NCBI RefSeq assembly: GCF_007679495.1
Contig: NZ_VEGP01000019.1
Coordinates: 1-64,000 of the forward strand
Length of the DNA: 64,000 bases
Reading direction: 5' to 3'
Source: Paenibacillus sp. 32O-W
GTDB lineage: Bacteria; Bacillota; Bacilli; Paenibacillales; NBRC-103111
Positions within the stretch are counted from its first letter, which is position 1, and every line of letters begins with the position of its first letter. The notes under the pieces were generated by a model. It saw only the letters and a program-made list of their open reading frames with translations. It made no database searches and was not told where the DNA came from. The position numbers and the translations under genes were made by a program. Of this stretch, positions 1 to 9,929 are shown in pieces.

Positions 1-492
1 CGTACGGATCTGTGAGGGGTAAGGGGCACAATCCTCGAAGGAAAGGCCCCGCCTACTCGACCTCGTCTTTGCGACGTCTTTACCGACCCGGATGCAGCGC
101 GCCACCCCTTCTCTTGCTCAACATTTGCTCCAATGGGCAGCGATGAAAGAGAAGAGCGAATGTGACTGAAAAATTGAACACTAGACTCGCTTTTTTTCGA
201 AGCTTTCACGGTTCTGCCGGTTCAGGCCGGTTCTCACATATAGTTCTTTACTACGGCATTCCCCACAACATGAAGAGCGACCGCTTTTAGAGGGAGGGTT
301 AGACGTCGACTCCATTGGAGTGCGGACGGAATACGCCTCGAAGGCATTCGTCCCTTTGTGGGGGATTACAGGGCTCCCCGCAAAGTACCCGGAATAAGCT
401 TCGAAGGCTGCCCGTCAGTTTGCGGGATATAATTTTGAGGGGAGCCTCCACCCTCTGTTGCCTGAGCGGGGAATTACCTGTCGATGGGGGAA
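1..492. other. Left-edge non-coding stretch
   Basis: No convincing gene is visible. Short frames exist but lack a ribosome binding site or recognisable protein. At about 330-430 there are two imperfect direct repeats of the form GGAATA-GC-TCGAAGGC followed by a GTC/TTTG/GGG block, suggesting a locally duplicated, possibly structured stretch. It lies downstream of the XRE gene on the minus strand. Confidence 0.4.
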
Positions 493-945
493 TCATTCGG
501 ACGTTCCGTCAGGGACCACGCCTCGGTCCTGTACATGCTTCCCGGCGTCCGCGGAGGCTGCTTGCTCCTGCTCCGCCCGTGCTCTCTTTTCCTTCCAGAA
601 CAGGGCGCTTAGTATTCGTTCGATCCATTCTTTATCCTCCGGGGAAAGCAGTATTCCGTCGAATTCGAGCTCGTTCTCCCGTATAAAGCGGCGTAAATTA
701 ACCGGTGCCTGGGGTGGCGGGACGAGCTCGGTTTCGGGCTGCAGGTAGCCCGCTTCTTGCATGAGAACGGCATAGGAGGTATTGAGTCCGGCGGACAATT
801 TCAGCAATATTTCCGGAGAAGGAATTCCCCGCTGTCCATTCTCGATTTGGGATATATAGGAAGGGGATACCCCTGAACGGTCAGCGACTTCACGAATAGT
901 AAAACCTTTCCTTTTACGCATTTGGCGAAGTTTATCATAGAACAT
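493..945 (-). CDS. XRE-family helix-turn-helix transcriptional regulator, 150 aa
   Basis: DNA-binding repressor of the Cro/C1 type. Residues about 7-60 form the HTH_3 domain: TIREVADRSGVSPSYISQIE is a textbook recognition-helix region. Around residues 95-115 the sequence FDGILLSPEDKEWIERIL resembles the short C-terminal signature of prophage- or mobile-element-type XRE repressors. The last 40 residues are charged and probably disordered. The ATG at 945 has an AAGGAG about 12 bases upstream, rather far, so a weak start. The gene is divergent from a second, smaller XRE gene at 1132, and the spacer between them holds a paired operator-like repeat, so mutual or autogenous control is likely. The regulated genes are not evident. 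Confidence 0.85.
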   Translation of the reverse strand: MFYDKLRQMRKRKGFTIREVADRSGVSPSYISQIENGQRGIPSPEILLKLSAGLNTSYAVLMQEAGYLQPETELVPPPQAPVNLRRFIRENELEFDGILLSPEDKEWIERILSALFWKEKRARAEQEQAASADAGKHVQDRGVVPDGTSE

Positions 946-1003
946 GTTCTTCCATTTCTCCTTGATAGAAATAGGTTCCGTTAGTTAACAATAATAACAT
1001 AAA

Positions 1004-1061
1004 AGTTTACAATTGTGTAATCAATCTGACAAATTGCGAAAATTTATTACACTAGTAAACT
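1004..1061. promoter_or_regulatory. Paired operator-like inverted repeat between two XRE genes
   Basis: Two half-elements face each other: AGTTTACAATTGTGTAAT (1004-1021) and ATTACACTAGTAAACT (1046-1061). The second is close to the reverse complement of the first, and each is itself a rough TTTAC/GTAAA palindrome. The arms lie about 40 bp apart centre to centre in an AT-rich intergenic region separating divergent XRE regulators, the usual place for repressor dimers to bind cooperatively. Which regulator binds is inference. Confidence 0.6.
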
Positions 1062-1131
1062 AAAATGATTGCAAAAGTAAATATAATCCAGTATAATAGG
1101 AACAAAAATGGGAACAGTTGGAGGAGATTGC

Positions 1132-1338
1132 TTGAAAATCATTGCCAGACCAAATCTGTTTGCCAGAACCCGAATCATGAAGGGAATGTCTCAGCGTGAA
1201 TTGGCCAGGCGCTCCGGCCTGAGTCACACCTATATCAGTATGCTGGAGCGATCGAAGAAGTCGGTCGGACCAGCCGCGGCCAAGAAGCTGAGCGATGTAC
1301 TGGAAATACCGATGGATGAGTTGTTTATTATTAAGTAA
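1132..1338 (+). CDS. Small XRE-family HTH regulator, 68 aa
   Basis: A single-domain Cro/C1-type DNA-binding protein with no effector domain. The HTH covers nearly the whole protein: SQRELARRSGLSHTYISMLE is the helix-turn-helix, followed by the usual IPMDELF tail. The start is taken at TTG 1132 because GGAGGAG at 1120-1126 sits 6 bases before it; an in-frame ATG at 1108 has no ribosome binding site. The gene is divergent from the XRE gene ending at 945 and shares the operator-like repeat at 1004-1061. Small repressors of this kind are often part of mobile-element or quorum-type switches, but no partner gene is visible downstream. Confidence 0.8.
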   Translation: MKIIARPNLFARTRIMKGMSQRELARRSGLSHTYISMLERSKKSVGPAAAKKLSDVLEIPMDELFIIK

Positions 1339-1723
1339 TTCATTGCCGCGATGAATTTCTTCCCCTCTATCTTTCCTCGCTAGTAACATGGGATCCTTTG
1401 TTGCTTTCTACCGGCTTTCCGCGTGGGATAACGAGCTCTTAGCAATCATGCAATCGGTGGTTCGACATCTGAGCTCATCTCTCCATTATCTAACTTTATT
1501 TCAAATTGTAAAATTATTGTTGAAATATAGTTTCTTTAGAAATACAATAGTATTGGGACATATTGTAAGCGGTATCAAGGATTTGCAGTTCATCATTAAA
1601 ACATTTTCGTGAAGCGGGAGGTGAAATTGGAGCCGTTTCGAGTTTCGCCGTCTTTTATTGTGACTGCATGCTGATCATCATGTGAGGAGATTGAAGCAGA
1701 ACAAAATATGGAGGAGTGAGATC
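1339..1723. other. AT-rich spacer before the giant secreted protein
   Basis: No convincing gene. A 74-codon frame at 1388-1612 has no clear ribosome binding site and no recognisable fold. The stretch presumably holds the promoter of the large gene starting at 1724; no sigma-factor match is strong enough to name. Confidence 0.35.
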
Positions 1724-4700
1724 ATGTATGATCGTCAATCCAGGTTCGCAAAACAATCTTTGATGGTCTTATTATCGTTGGTACTTGCTGTAGGAGGCCT
1801 GCTGGCCGGTTTTCCTCAAGGTCGATCTTATGCGCAAACGTCTGATTTTCATCCGGTCCATCAGGATGAATTTCCGGTAGCTCCGGGTGCTTATCATAAG
1901 GAAATGACATTGGAGGGGGGAATTTATGTCGAGGAGGTTAAGGTGATGGAGATTGATCCGTCCCAACCCTTCCTTGAATTGGCGGTGACTTCTCCCAAAG
2001 GGAAGGTAGTCTCCCTGGATACGGTGCGCAATCAGGCGAAGCTGGCGGAAAGCGAGGGCCGCAGGGCGGTTGCGGCTTTCAACATGGATTTCTACAATAC
2101 GGATCCGAATTTCGCCGGTATACCGACGGGTCACCAGATCAGCGCGGGAGAAGTTATTACGGCCCCTTCCACTCGGCGCAACGTGCTGGCTCAGATGAAG
2201 GACGGCACAGTGCGGATCGAGACCGAGGTCGAGCTTGCCGCTTCTATCACGGCGGAGGACGGGGAGACGGCGGTCATCTCCGGAGTGAACCGTGCGGTGA
2301 CGGCAGCCTTGTCTAATCATCTCTTCGTATTCACAGACAGGTTCAGTTCCACGACCAAATCGGTTGGCGAACAGATCGTGGAGGTGATTATCGCTCCCGG
2401 TCCGGCCGGGTCCGTGCTGCAGCCCGGCATTCCGCTCTCGGGAACGGTTGAAGCTGTTGTAGAGGGGGGAAATCAGCCGATTCCGGGCGGCAAGCTGGTC
2501 GTCACCGCAACCGGCAGCAAGGCGGAGTGGGCCCGCCGCAAGCTGACACCCGGCAGCCGGGTAGAGCTGGATGTTCAATTTACCAAAGGAATGAACGAAG
2601 CCCTGCAGCTGGTTTCCGGCAGTGTATTATTGGTCAGGAACGGACAAGCCACCCCCGAGGCGCTTGCGGATAAAGACCGCCACCCGCGCACTTTCGTCGC
2701 GGTCAAGCAGGGGAAGCTGCACGTGTACACGTTCGATGGCCGCCAGCCCGGGTATTCAGACGGGGTTACGCTTGCGGAAGGAGCGCTGTTTCTGCAGGAG
2801 GAAGGGATGGAATTCGCTCTAAATGTGGACGGCGGAGGCTCGACCACCTATGCGGCCCGTCTGCCGGGGGATCAGAGCTTGTCTGTTCTGAATCGCCCGT
2901 CCGACGGCTACGAGCGTTCCAATTCCAATTCCCTGGTTGTTTTGTCCACGGCCCCCGTTAAGGAACTGTCCACTTTGCTTCCTGCCCCCAAAGGGCCGGT
3001 CAAGGTGATCGCGGGAGGCAGCATTTCATTTACTTCCAAGGGACAGGATGAGTTTTACAACGGCATACCCGTCGATTCTTCGCAGCTGACATGGGAAGCG
3101 GATGCCGCCATTGGGACGATAGATTCGCTGGGAAGATTTACTGCGGCGGCAACGCCCGCGGAAGGACAGGTAACTGTCCGCTTAGGAGAAATATCAGCAC
3201 AAGTAAATATACAGGTGGTTACGCAAGTGGAACGAATAGAGCTTATACCATCCATCGCGGTGATCAATCCTGGGGATAAGCAATCGTTCCGCGTGCGCGG
3301 TTACGATGCGAATGGCCAGGAAGTGATTTTGTCGCCGGATCGGTTGAATTGGAGCATGGAAGGCAATCTTGGCACATTATCTCCGTCGGGAGAATTGACG
3401 GCCGGTAACGAATCTGCTTCCGGCAAAGTAATAGTATCCATTGGCCAGGCTTCGGCCGAGGCGGTGGTTCATATTGGCAAGCCCCCCGTCTTGGTGGAGG
3501 ATTTCGAAGCGTTGGACGATTTAGTCCCGTCGCTTGTTAACGCGGTTCCGGGATCGGTGAAGCTGGAGCTGTCCAGCCGCCCCAATCCGGTACGGGTAGG
3601 CGCTCATGCGGTCAAGCTGACCTATGATTTTACGGGGACGAGCGGGACCTCCGCCGCGTACATCAATTTCCGGGAGAACGGAGCGGCAGGAAGGACGCTG
3701 GAGGATTATCCGATCAAGCTGGGGTTGTGGGTATATGGAGACGGCAACAAGCATTGGCTGAGAGGCCAAATTCAGGATGGCAACGGAACGAAGAAGCCGA
3801 TAGATTTTACAGGATCGGGTCAGTTGAATTGGGTCGGCTGGAAATATGTGACTGCGGACATCCCCGCGGGAATGCCGCTGCCCCTCAAGCTTACCCAGAT
3901 TTATGTCGTGGAAACAAGCAATGCCAATAAAAACGCGGGCGCCATTTATTTCGATCATTTGCGCTCCATCTACAGCGAGACCGGAGAAGACCTGGAAGGT
4001 CCCGTATTCGGTGACCGGACCCCGGAGCCCGGCAGTCAGATCTCCACGGGAACGCCGATCATTGCGGCTACGGTCAAGGACGCTGGAACGGGAGTCGATC
4101 GCGGCTCGATCGTCATGCGGCTCGATGGGACGGTCGTCGCCCATGAGTTCGATGAAGCCGGCGGACGGGTAAGCTATACCCCCGTAGAGGCGTTGAAGGA
4201 CGGCGAGCATCGCGTAGTCATCGAAGCGGCGGATCTGGCCGGAAATCCAGCGGTGCCGAATGCGGATTGGACCTTCAGCATCGACACGGCCCCCGACTGG
4301 GAAGCACCGACCGTCAGCGTCATCAGTCCGATGGACGGCATCCGTACCCGCACCGATCAGCCGAGAATCGCCGTCAAGCTGACGGATGACAAGTCGGGGA
4401 TCGATTCCGGCAGCATCACGCTGGAGCTGGACGGAACGGCCGTCCCCCATCGATATGATGAAGCGAGCAGCACGGTATATTATACGGTTCCGGACAAGCT
4501 GCAGCAGGGAACGACGCACAGGGTCAGGCTGTCGGCCGCGGATATGAGCGGCAATCGGGCGGAACAGGAGTGGTCGTTCACCATCGGCCGGCTTCCCGGA
4601 CAACCGAATGATCCGAACCGGTTCCAGATTAGCGTCATCGGAGATGGAGGGTATTATACGGCCGGGCAAGGGGAGACCGCTGCGGATATTCTTCTGCGGG

Positions 4701-7700
4701 AGCAAATTGCCCGGATTAACCGGGAGGATTCCGAGCTGGTTGGCTACACAGGAGATATTGTGGAGAACGACACCCCGGAGAATTACGCTATCGCAATCGA
4801 AAATATGAATCTGTTCCGGATGCCTTATCTGGTCAGCATCGGCAATCATGAAATATCCGGAACCGGGTCCAGAGTGAATTATCAGAGTACATTCGGCGAT
4901 ACGACCTACCTGTATGATTTCGGCAATACGAGAATCATCGGACTGGATACGGCCTCCGGCATGATTTCCAATTCGGACGCTTCTCAGTGGCCGTGGCTGG
5001 AGGAAACGCTGGCGGACACGGAGCAGAACAACATCATAATCATCATGCATGTCCCGCCCGATGAAATTACCGCGGACGGTGAAAACCTCAACACAGGGCA
5101 CGGTTTTCAAAACAGTGAGGAAGCCGGCCGATTGTATGATCTGCTGGGAACGTATAAGGCCGCGCACCCGAGCAAGAACCTAATTGTGTTCAGCGGAGAT
5201 TTGCATGCATACCTCCACAAGCAGGTTCAGGGAGTGCACTATATCGTCTCGGGAGGGGGCGGCAAGTATACCCATATCTCCCCCGACAAGGGTGGGTTCT
5301 ACCATTACTTGAATGTTCACGTCGAAGACGATTCGCTGAGCTGGGATGTCATCCCGCTTCTCGAACGCATCGATTTCGTTCAGGCGCCGGATACGATCCA
5401 GCGAGGCGAGACGGTAACCCTGCGGGCGGACGGACATTTCATGACCAGCACCAATCAGCCGATTACGATGCCGATTCAATCTCCTTTTAAAGTCGAATGG
5501 GAGTCTAGCAATCCGCAGGTAGCTTCGGTAGATTCGGAAGGCAGAGTTACCGGCCATTCAGCCGGCGAGGCGGTCATCACCGTTAAATCCGGGTGGGCGA
5601 AAGCGGAGAAGACCCTGCGTGTCAGCGGAGGAGAGCCGATAGGCCTCGAGCTGACGGGTCTCGAGCCTCTCGAGGCGGGAGATACGGCGCAGGCAGAGGT
5701 CTGGCAGTTATTGAGCGACGGCAGCCGGGTGAAGCTGTCCGGGGATGTCCGCTTCCACAGCAGCAACGACCTGGTGGCCGAAGTGTCCGATGACGGACTG
5801 GTCAGCGCCTGGCAGGCGGGGGAAGCCGTTATTACGGCGGAATACGGGACATGGAGCGCGACTTATACGCTCATCGTCTCCCCTTATACCGGCGTTCCTC
5901 TGCAGGAGAAGGTGATGGCTGTAGATGCTGCCGCCGGAGCGATAGAATTAGAGTTTGCGGGGGCAATGCCTCTTACCGAAACTTTCAAAGTATTCCAAAC
6001 CGGGCAAGGACAGCCGGCGGAGAGGACGTTAAACGATGTAAGAGTCGGAGCGGAGAATGTTACTGCGTTCATTAACCGCTCGGGGGCGGTTTACAAGCTC
6101 CTGATCGAAGGGGAGACCCCGCCGGGCCGCATGCGGGTAGGCATCCGCACCGATATCGGTAATATTGCCGACCTGACGACCCTTAACCACAGCCGCATTG
6201 AGCTTGTGGCCAAGGAAGACTTCCGGCTGGAGGACAAAATAGCGGGCGTAACGTTCGATATTGCCGCGGACAGCCCGGCCGCACTCACGGTAAGCGGCGG
6301 TCAGACCGTTGTTCACTATGGAGGAGCGGAGCTCTACCGAACGGCGAACCGGCTGTATGCCCATCCGGTCGGGGAGGATTCGCGGATTCAGGTAAGCAGC
6401 ATCCGCCGCTCGCAGGGGCAGCCGCAGTACCGGGGAACCCTGGAAATGACATTGACCCCTGCCAAAGATGCTTTAAGATTAATTAACGATATCGACTTGG
6501 AGCGATATTTGTATCAGGTCGTTCCGAGCGAGATGCCGGCTTCCTTCGGGCTCGAAGCGCTGAAGGCCCAAGCTGTAGCGGCCCGGACCTATGCGCTGAC
6601 CGATTATTACAACAGTCGGTTTGCCGATCGCGGCTTCCATATCGACGACAGCACGCTAAGTCAGGTGTATAACAACAGTGCAGAGAATGGTTTGACGACC
6701 CAGGCGGTTAACGAAACCGCCGGGATAGTGATGAAGAGCGGCAACGAGCTTGTGGATGCCCGGTTCTACTCCACATCGGGAGGATACGGGGCCTCCAGGC
6801 ATGAGGTGTGGGCGGATGCGCCTCCCTCCAATGCATTCCCGGGCACGCCGGCCCCTTATCTGACCGCTCAGAGCTATACGTATGATCCGTCCGACCCCGG
6901 GGAAATGCTGAGGATCGATACGGCCAACGAGCGGCAAATCAACGAGTTTTATAAAACGTTGTCGCATACCGGATACGATTCGGATTCTCTCTATTTCCGC
7001 TGGAAGGTCGGCTTGACCAAGCAGGAGCTGGAGAATACGATCAACCGGAATTTGCCCGACCGGTACGCGGCGGACCCGCTGTTTATCTTAACCATGCAGC
7101 CGGACGGAAGCTTCGCCAGCCAGCCGATTCCGCCAGGCGGCATCGGAAGCCTCCGCAATATGTACGTGGCCAAGCGGGGGGCGGGCGGTAATATTATGGA
7201 GCTTGTCGTGGAAGGCAGCAGCGGAACCTATAAAATTGTCAAGGAATTTAACATCCGCTTTACCATTCGCCCAAGCCAAGCGTACACGGGCGGCGGCGAT
7301 ATTCTCGCTTACCGGGCCAAGGGGGGATCAGCCGACTACGATCCGGCGGCAACGTTACGAAATCCGAGCATCCTGTATTCCGCCTTCTTCACTTTCGATC
7401 TGGAGAGGGACGGGCAGGGAGACATCGTGCGCATTACATTCTACGGGGGAGGCAACGGTCACGGTGTGGGCATGAGCCAGTACGGCGCCTCGTTATTAGG
7501 CGGCAGAGGCTGGAGCTATGACCGGATTCTGACCACGTATTATCCGAATATGAATCTGGTCCCCATTTACGGTCCCTCCAGGCAGCTGGAATCGATTGAA
7601 CTGTCCGGTCCCGATTCGCTGGTTGCGGGAGAGACAGGCCAGACCGAGGTGACAGCCTACTATTCGGACGGCACGATGGAAGTAATAACGGAAGGCGTTA

Positions 7701-8620
7701 ACTACGCCAGCAGCCATCCGGAGGTGGCTGCCGTCGACGAGTCGGGTCTGGTGACGGCTCTCCGTCCGGGACAGACGGTGATAGCTGCCGAATATGAGGG
7801 GCAGACGGTCAGCTACCGCTTGACGGTTACATCATCCCTGAACAAGCTGGAGATAAGCGGACTCGGTCCGATGCGGCCGGGAGAGCAGAGCCAGACCGTC
7901 GTCATGGCCGTCTATGGAGATGGGTCGAGGCATCCCGTTATGACGGGAGTCACCTTCTCCAGCAGCCGTCCGGAGGTGGCCTCCATCAACGAGACGGGTC
8001 TGGTGACGGCTCTCCGTCCGGGACAGACGGTCATATCCGCCGTATATGCCGGGCAGACAGCAGGCTACAACCTGACGGTGATCTCCCCGGAGCCGGAGAC
8101 CCGCCTCGAAATCATAGGTCTGTCGGCGATGAATGCGGGCGAGAAGCGCCAGATTGAAGCGAAATTGATTCATGCTGACGGTTCCTCGGAGACGGTATCG
8201 AAGGGTGTGCAATGGACAAGCAGCGACCCTCAAATAGCCAAGATCGATTCCAAAGGCAGGATCACTGCACTTAAACCGGGAGTTGCTACGATCCGGGCGC
8301 AATATCGGGAGTGGGTTGCGGAAGCAGAGCTTGTAGTGCGGGTTCGATTGCAGAAGCTGGATATAGGCAAGCTGAAGCCGATGAAGGAAGGTGAGACATT
8401 CCAGATCGTGGTTACGGCTATCTACAGCGACGGGACCCGGGAGACGGTTACTGCCGATTCGGCTTTTACGAGCAGCGACCCCGATACAGCCACGGTGGAT
8501 AACGGAGGTTTAATCCGCGCCCTGCACAAAGGAAAGACGACCATTACGGTCGAATATGGCGGCCTGCAGGTCACAGAGAAGCTTAATGTCACCAAGGCGC
8601 CCCCTGGCCGCAACAAATAA
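1724..8620 (+). CDS. Giant secreted multidomain protein: phosphodiester glycosidase, metallophosphoesterase, SpoIID/LytB and Ig-like domains (about 2,298 aa)
   Basis: The start is ATG 1724: GGAGG at 1710-1714 is 9 bases upstream, and the next residues form a signal peptide (about 1-37, ending SYAQ). Domains in order: phosphodiester glycosidase (NAGPA/DUF2233) about 40-415, with HPRTFVAV and the catalytic-region NVDGGGSTTY; two Ig-like Big_2-type modules to about 590; a carbohydrate-binding jelly-roll-like module about 600-760; Ig-like modules about 770-960; a calcineurin-like metallophosphoesterase about 965-1215, with GDIVEND, GNHE, MHVPP and GDLHAY; further Big_2 modules; SpoIID/LytB about 1580-1945, with VVPSEMP and GNGHGVGMSQYGA; and four C-terminal Big_2 repeats about 1950-2297. 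SpoIID family members are lytic transglycosylases acting on peptidoglycan; NAGPA-type domains cleave sugar-phosphodiesters. The combination suggests an extracellular enzyme that remodels wall polymers, which is inference. Four shorter homologues would normally carry these functions. Confidence 0.88.
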   Translation: MYDRQSRFAKQSLMVLLSLVLAVGGLLAGFPQGRSYAQTSDFHPVHQDEFPVAPGAYHKEMTLEGGIYVEEVKVMEIDPSQPFLELAVTSPKGKVVSLDTVRNQAKLAESEGRRAVAAFNMDFYNTDPNFAGIPTGHQISAGEVITAPSTRRNVLAQMKDGTVRIETEVELAASITAEDGETAVISGVNRAVTAALSNHLFVFTDRFSSTTKSVGEQIVEVIIAPGPAGSVLQPGIPLSGTVEAVVEGGNQPIPGGKLVVTATGSKAEWARRKLTPGSRVELDVQFTKGMNEALQLVSGSVLLVRNGQATPEALADKDRHPRTFVAVKQGKLHVYTFDGRQPGYSDGVTLAEGALFLQEEGMEFALNVDGGGSTTYAARLPGDQSLSVLNRPSDGYERSNSNSLVVLSTAPVKELSTLLPAPKGPVKVIAGGSISFTSKGQDEFYNGIPVDSSQLTWEADAAIGTIDSLGRFTAAATPAEGQVTVRLGEISAQVNIQVVTQVERIELIPSIAVINPGDKQSFRVRGYDANGQEVILSPDRLNWSMEGNLGTLSPSGELTAGNESASGKVIVSIGQASAEAVVHIGKPPVLVEDFEALDDLVPSLVNAVPGSVKLELSSRPNPVRVGAHAVKLTYDFTGTSGTSAAYINFRENGAAGRTLEDYPIKLGLWVYGDGNKHWLRGQIQDGNGTKKPIDFTGSGQLNWVGWKYVTADIPAGMPLPLKLTQIYVVETSNANKNAGAIYFDHLRSIYSETGEDLEGPVFGDRTPEPGSQISTGTPIIAATVKDAGTGVDRGSIVMRLDGTVVAHEFDEAGGRVSYTPVEALKDGEHRVVIEAADLAGNPAVPNADWTFSIDTAPDWEAPTVSVISPMDGIRTRTDQPRIAVKLTDDKSGIDSGSITLELDGTAVPHRYDEASSTVYYTVPDKLQQGTTHRVRLSAADMSGNRAEQEWSFTIGRLPGQPNDPNRFQISVIGDGGYYTAGQGETAADILLREQIARINREDSELVGYTGDIVENDTPENYAIAIENMNLFRMPYLVSIGNHEISGTGSRVNYQSTFGDTTYLYDFGNTRIIGLDTASGMISNSDASQWPWLEETLADTEQNNIIIIMHVPPDEITADGENLNTGHGFQNSEEAGRLYDLLGTYKAAHPSKNLIVFSGDLHAYLHKQVQGVHYIVSGGGGKYTHISPDKGGFYHYLNVHVEDDSLSWDVIPLLERIDFVQAPDTIQRGETVTLRADGHFMTSTNQPITMPIQSPFKVEWESSNPQVASVDSEGRVTGHSAGEAVITVKSGWAKAEKTLRVSGGEPIGLELTGLEPLEAGDTAQAEVWQLLSDGSRVKLSGDVRFHSSNDLVAEVSDDGLVSAWQAGEAVITAEYGTWSATYTLIVSPYTGVPLQEKVMAVDAAAGAIELEFAGAMPLTETFKVFQTGQGQPAERTLNDVRVGAENVTAFINRSGAVYKLLIEGETPPGRMRVGIRTDIGNIADLTTLNHSRIELVAKEDFRLEDKIAGVTFDIAADSPAALTVSGGQTVVHYGGAELYRTANRLYAHPVGEDSRIQVSSIRRSQGQPQYRGTLEMTLTPAKDALRLINDIDLERYLYQVVPSEMPASFGLEALKAQAVAARTYALTDYYNSRFADRGFHIDDSTLSQVYNNSAENGLTTQAVNETAGIVMKSGNELVDARFYSTSGGYGASRHEVWADAPPSNAFPGTPAPYLTAQSYTYDPSDPGEMLRIDTANERQINEFYKTLSHTGYDSDSLYFRWKVGLTKQELENTINRNLPDRYAADPLFILTMQPDGSFASQPIPPGGIGSLRNMYVAKRGAGGNIMELVVEGSSGTYKIVKEFNIRFTIRPSQAYTGGGDILAYRAKGGSADYDPAATLRNPSILYSAFFTFDLERDGQGDIVRITFYGGGNGHGVGMSQYGASLLGGRGWSYDRILTTYYPNMNLVPIYGPSRQLESIELSGPDSLVAGETGQTEVTAYYSDGTMEVITEGVNYASSHPEVAAVDESGLVTALRPGQTVIAAEYEGQTVSYRLTVTSSLNKLEISGLGPMRPGEQSQTVVMAVYGDGSRHPVMTGVTFSSSRPEVASINETGLVTALRPGQTVISAVYAGQTAGYNLTVISPEPETRLEIIGLSAMNAGEKRQIEAKLIHADGSSETVSKGVQWTSSDPQIAKIDSKGRITALKPGVATIRAQYREWVAEAELVVRVRLQKLDIGKLKPMKEGETFQIVVTAIYSDGTRETVTADSAFTSSDPDTATVDNGGLIRALHKGKTTITVEYGGLQVTEKLNVTKAPPGRNK

Positions 8621-8662
8621 TCCTCTCTGCCGCTGAAGTTGCGGAGAGGACCTGTTTCGCCG
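8621..8662 (+). terminator. Hairpin after the giant gene
   Basis: TCCTCTC and GAGAGGA flank a GC-rich loop just after the stop codon. No T-run follows, so it is a weak terminator or an mRNA-stabilising hairpin. Confidence 0.4.
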
Positions 8663-8685
8663 ATAGAAATCTCGTTATAGCGGTC

Positions 8686-9438
8686 TTGGAAGAGGACTTC
8701 AATGGAAGTCCTCAGGTGGTAGCCATTCGAAAGAGAAAGACTAAGACAAAAATGGTTGCTCAACACAAATGGGCTAAATTCCGAGTTTTAAAAGAAATGA
8801 ATGAACTCGAGCCTTTTTTACCGGCAACGCAAAAATTTAGAAAACGAGTTTTATGGGACTTTATCGACAAATACGGAAAAGTTATGCTTAAGCCTTACCT
8901 CGGACATTCCGGCCGCGGCGTAATTCAAGTATCGCGGTTGGAAGAAAATCGGTTTGCAATTCATATTGAAAACAAGAAAATAATTGTGGACGGAAAGCGA
9001 TCTGTTTCCGATCAGCTTGAGAAATTGACGAATGCCCGGAGATATATTGTACAGCGCCGAATATCATTAGCTGAAATTAACAAAAGGCCGTTCGATATAA
9101 GAGTTATGGTAAAAAGGAAAAAACAATCTCCCTGGAAAGTAACGGGGATGTTCGCCAAGGTAGCCGAGAGAGATTATGTCGTTTCCAACGTGTCCGGAAC
9201 CCTGCTTCCGGTTGAAGCCGCGATTGAACAATCGCTTATGAAACCCGTTCCAACTGAAAAATTATTAAAGCGAATCAAGAAAGTCTGTTTGACCGCGTCA
9301 AAGCAACTGGGCAATGTTTATGCTGCGCAGAATATTATAGGCTTCGATATCGGCTTGGATCATGATGCTAACGTCTGGATTATAGAAGCCAATTTTAAGC
9401 CGAGCCTGCGGCCGCTTATATTATTGAAGGGTACCTGA
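8686..9438 (+). CDS. YheC/YheD-family ATP-grasp protein (endospore coat-associated type)
   Basis: ATP-grasp fold protein of the YheC/YheD family, known in Bacillus as endospore coat-associated proteins of unknown reaction. The family opening KWAKFRVLKE...LEPFLPAT is present. The ATP-binding core follows as VMLKPYLGHSGRGVIQV, and the metal-binding end as IGFDIGLDHDANVWIIEANF near the C-terminus. The start is uncertain. TTG 8686 gives 250 residues without a clear ribosome binding site. ATG 8752 begins just before the conserved region and is also weakly served. The gene is more AT-rich than the flanking giant gene, as is common for this family or as a sign of separate history. It follows the SpoIID-domain gene in the same direction, which fits a sporulation or envelope setting. 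Confidence 0.8.
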   Translation: MEEDFNGSPQVVAIRKRKTKTKMVAQHKWAKFRVLKEMNELEPFLPATQKFRKRVLWDFIDKYGKVMLKPYLGHSGRGVIQVSRLEENRFAIHIENKKIIVDGKRSVSDQLEKLTNARRYIVQRRISLAEINKRPFDIRVMVKRKKQSPWKVTGMFAKVAERDYVVSNVSGTLLPVEAAIEQSLMKPVPTEKLLKRIKKVCLTASKQLGNVYAAQNIIGFDIGLDHDANVWIIEANFKPSLRPLILLKGT

Positions 9439-9452
9439 GAAGGTGCCCTTCT
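9422..9452 (+). terminator. Hairpin at the end of the YheC/D gene
   Basis: AAGGGTACC and GGTGCCCTT form a stem with one wobble pair around a TGAGAA loop that includes the stop codon. There is no clear T-run. Confidence 0.4.
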
Positions 9453-9929
9453 GGCCTTGTAACGGCCCTCCGCCGTTTCATTATTCTGGTCGGATTAAAC
9501 GCCCTGTGCTTATAATTTCCACCGGAAAAACCGCCCAAAGACTTTCAGTCTATTCGATTTTTTATCCTGGGTATCTCCTTATGTCGGGCTATAAACGGTC
9601 CATACGAACGGGAGAGCGTTTGGAAAGAGGGCAAACGGCCAAGGAGCAAACGCATACACTAATATTGGAAGCTATTTTTTGAACGAGGGCTTGGCTTACC
9701 AAATCGGACTGACTCCGGATGGGGTTCCGGGCAGTCATTTGGCTGGAGAGCCGACTTTCCAATCCTGTCCCGGAAGAGTACAATAGATATGATAAGAAGC
9801 GAACGTTTGTTTTTTGCCTTTAAGCGAAGTTATCGGGCGAAGTCTTTCCGGTGTGGCGCTCGAAGGTCAGACATAGGATCGAAGTACAGTCATATCACCA
9901 AACCTTATTGAAGCATCGTTAAGAACCGG

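Noticed and set aside
1388-1612. 74-codon open frame after the small XRE gene
   Set aside because: No clear ribosome binding site and a low-complexity, AT-driven translation with no family resemblance.
3521-5167. Long open frame of 548 codons on the minus strand inside the giant gene
   Set aside because: It is antisense to well-defined Ig-like and metallophosphoesterase domains, has no ribosome binding site and shows no recognisable protein family.
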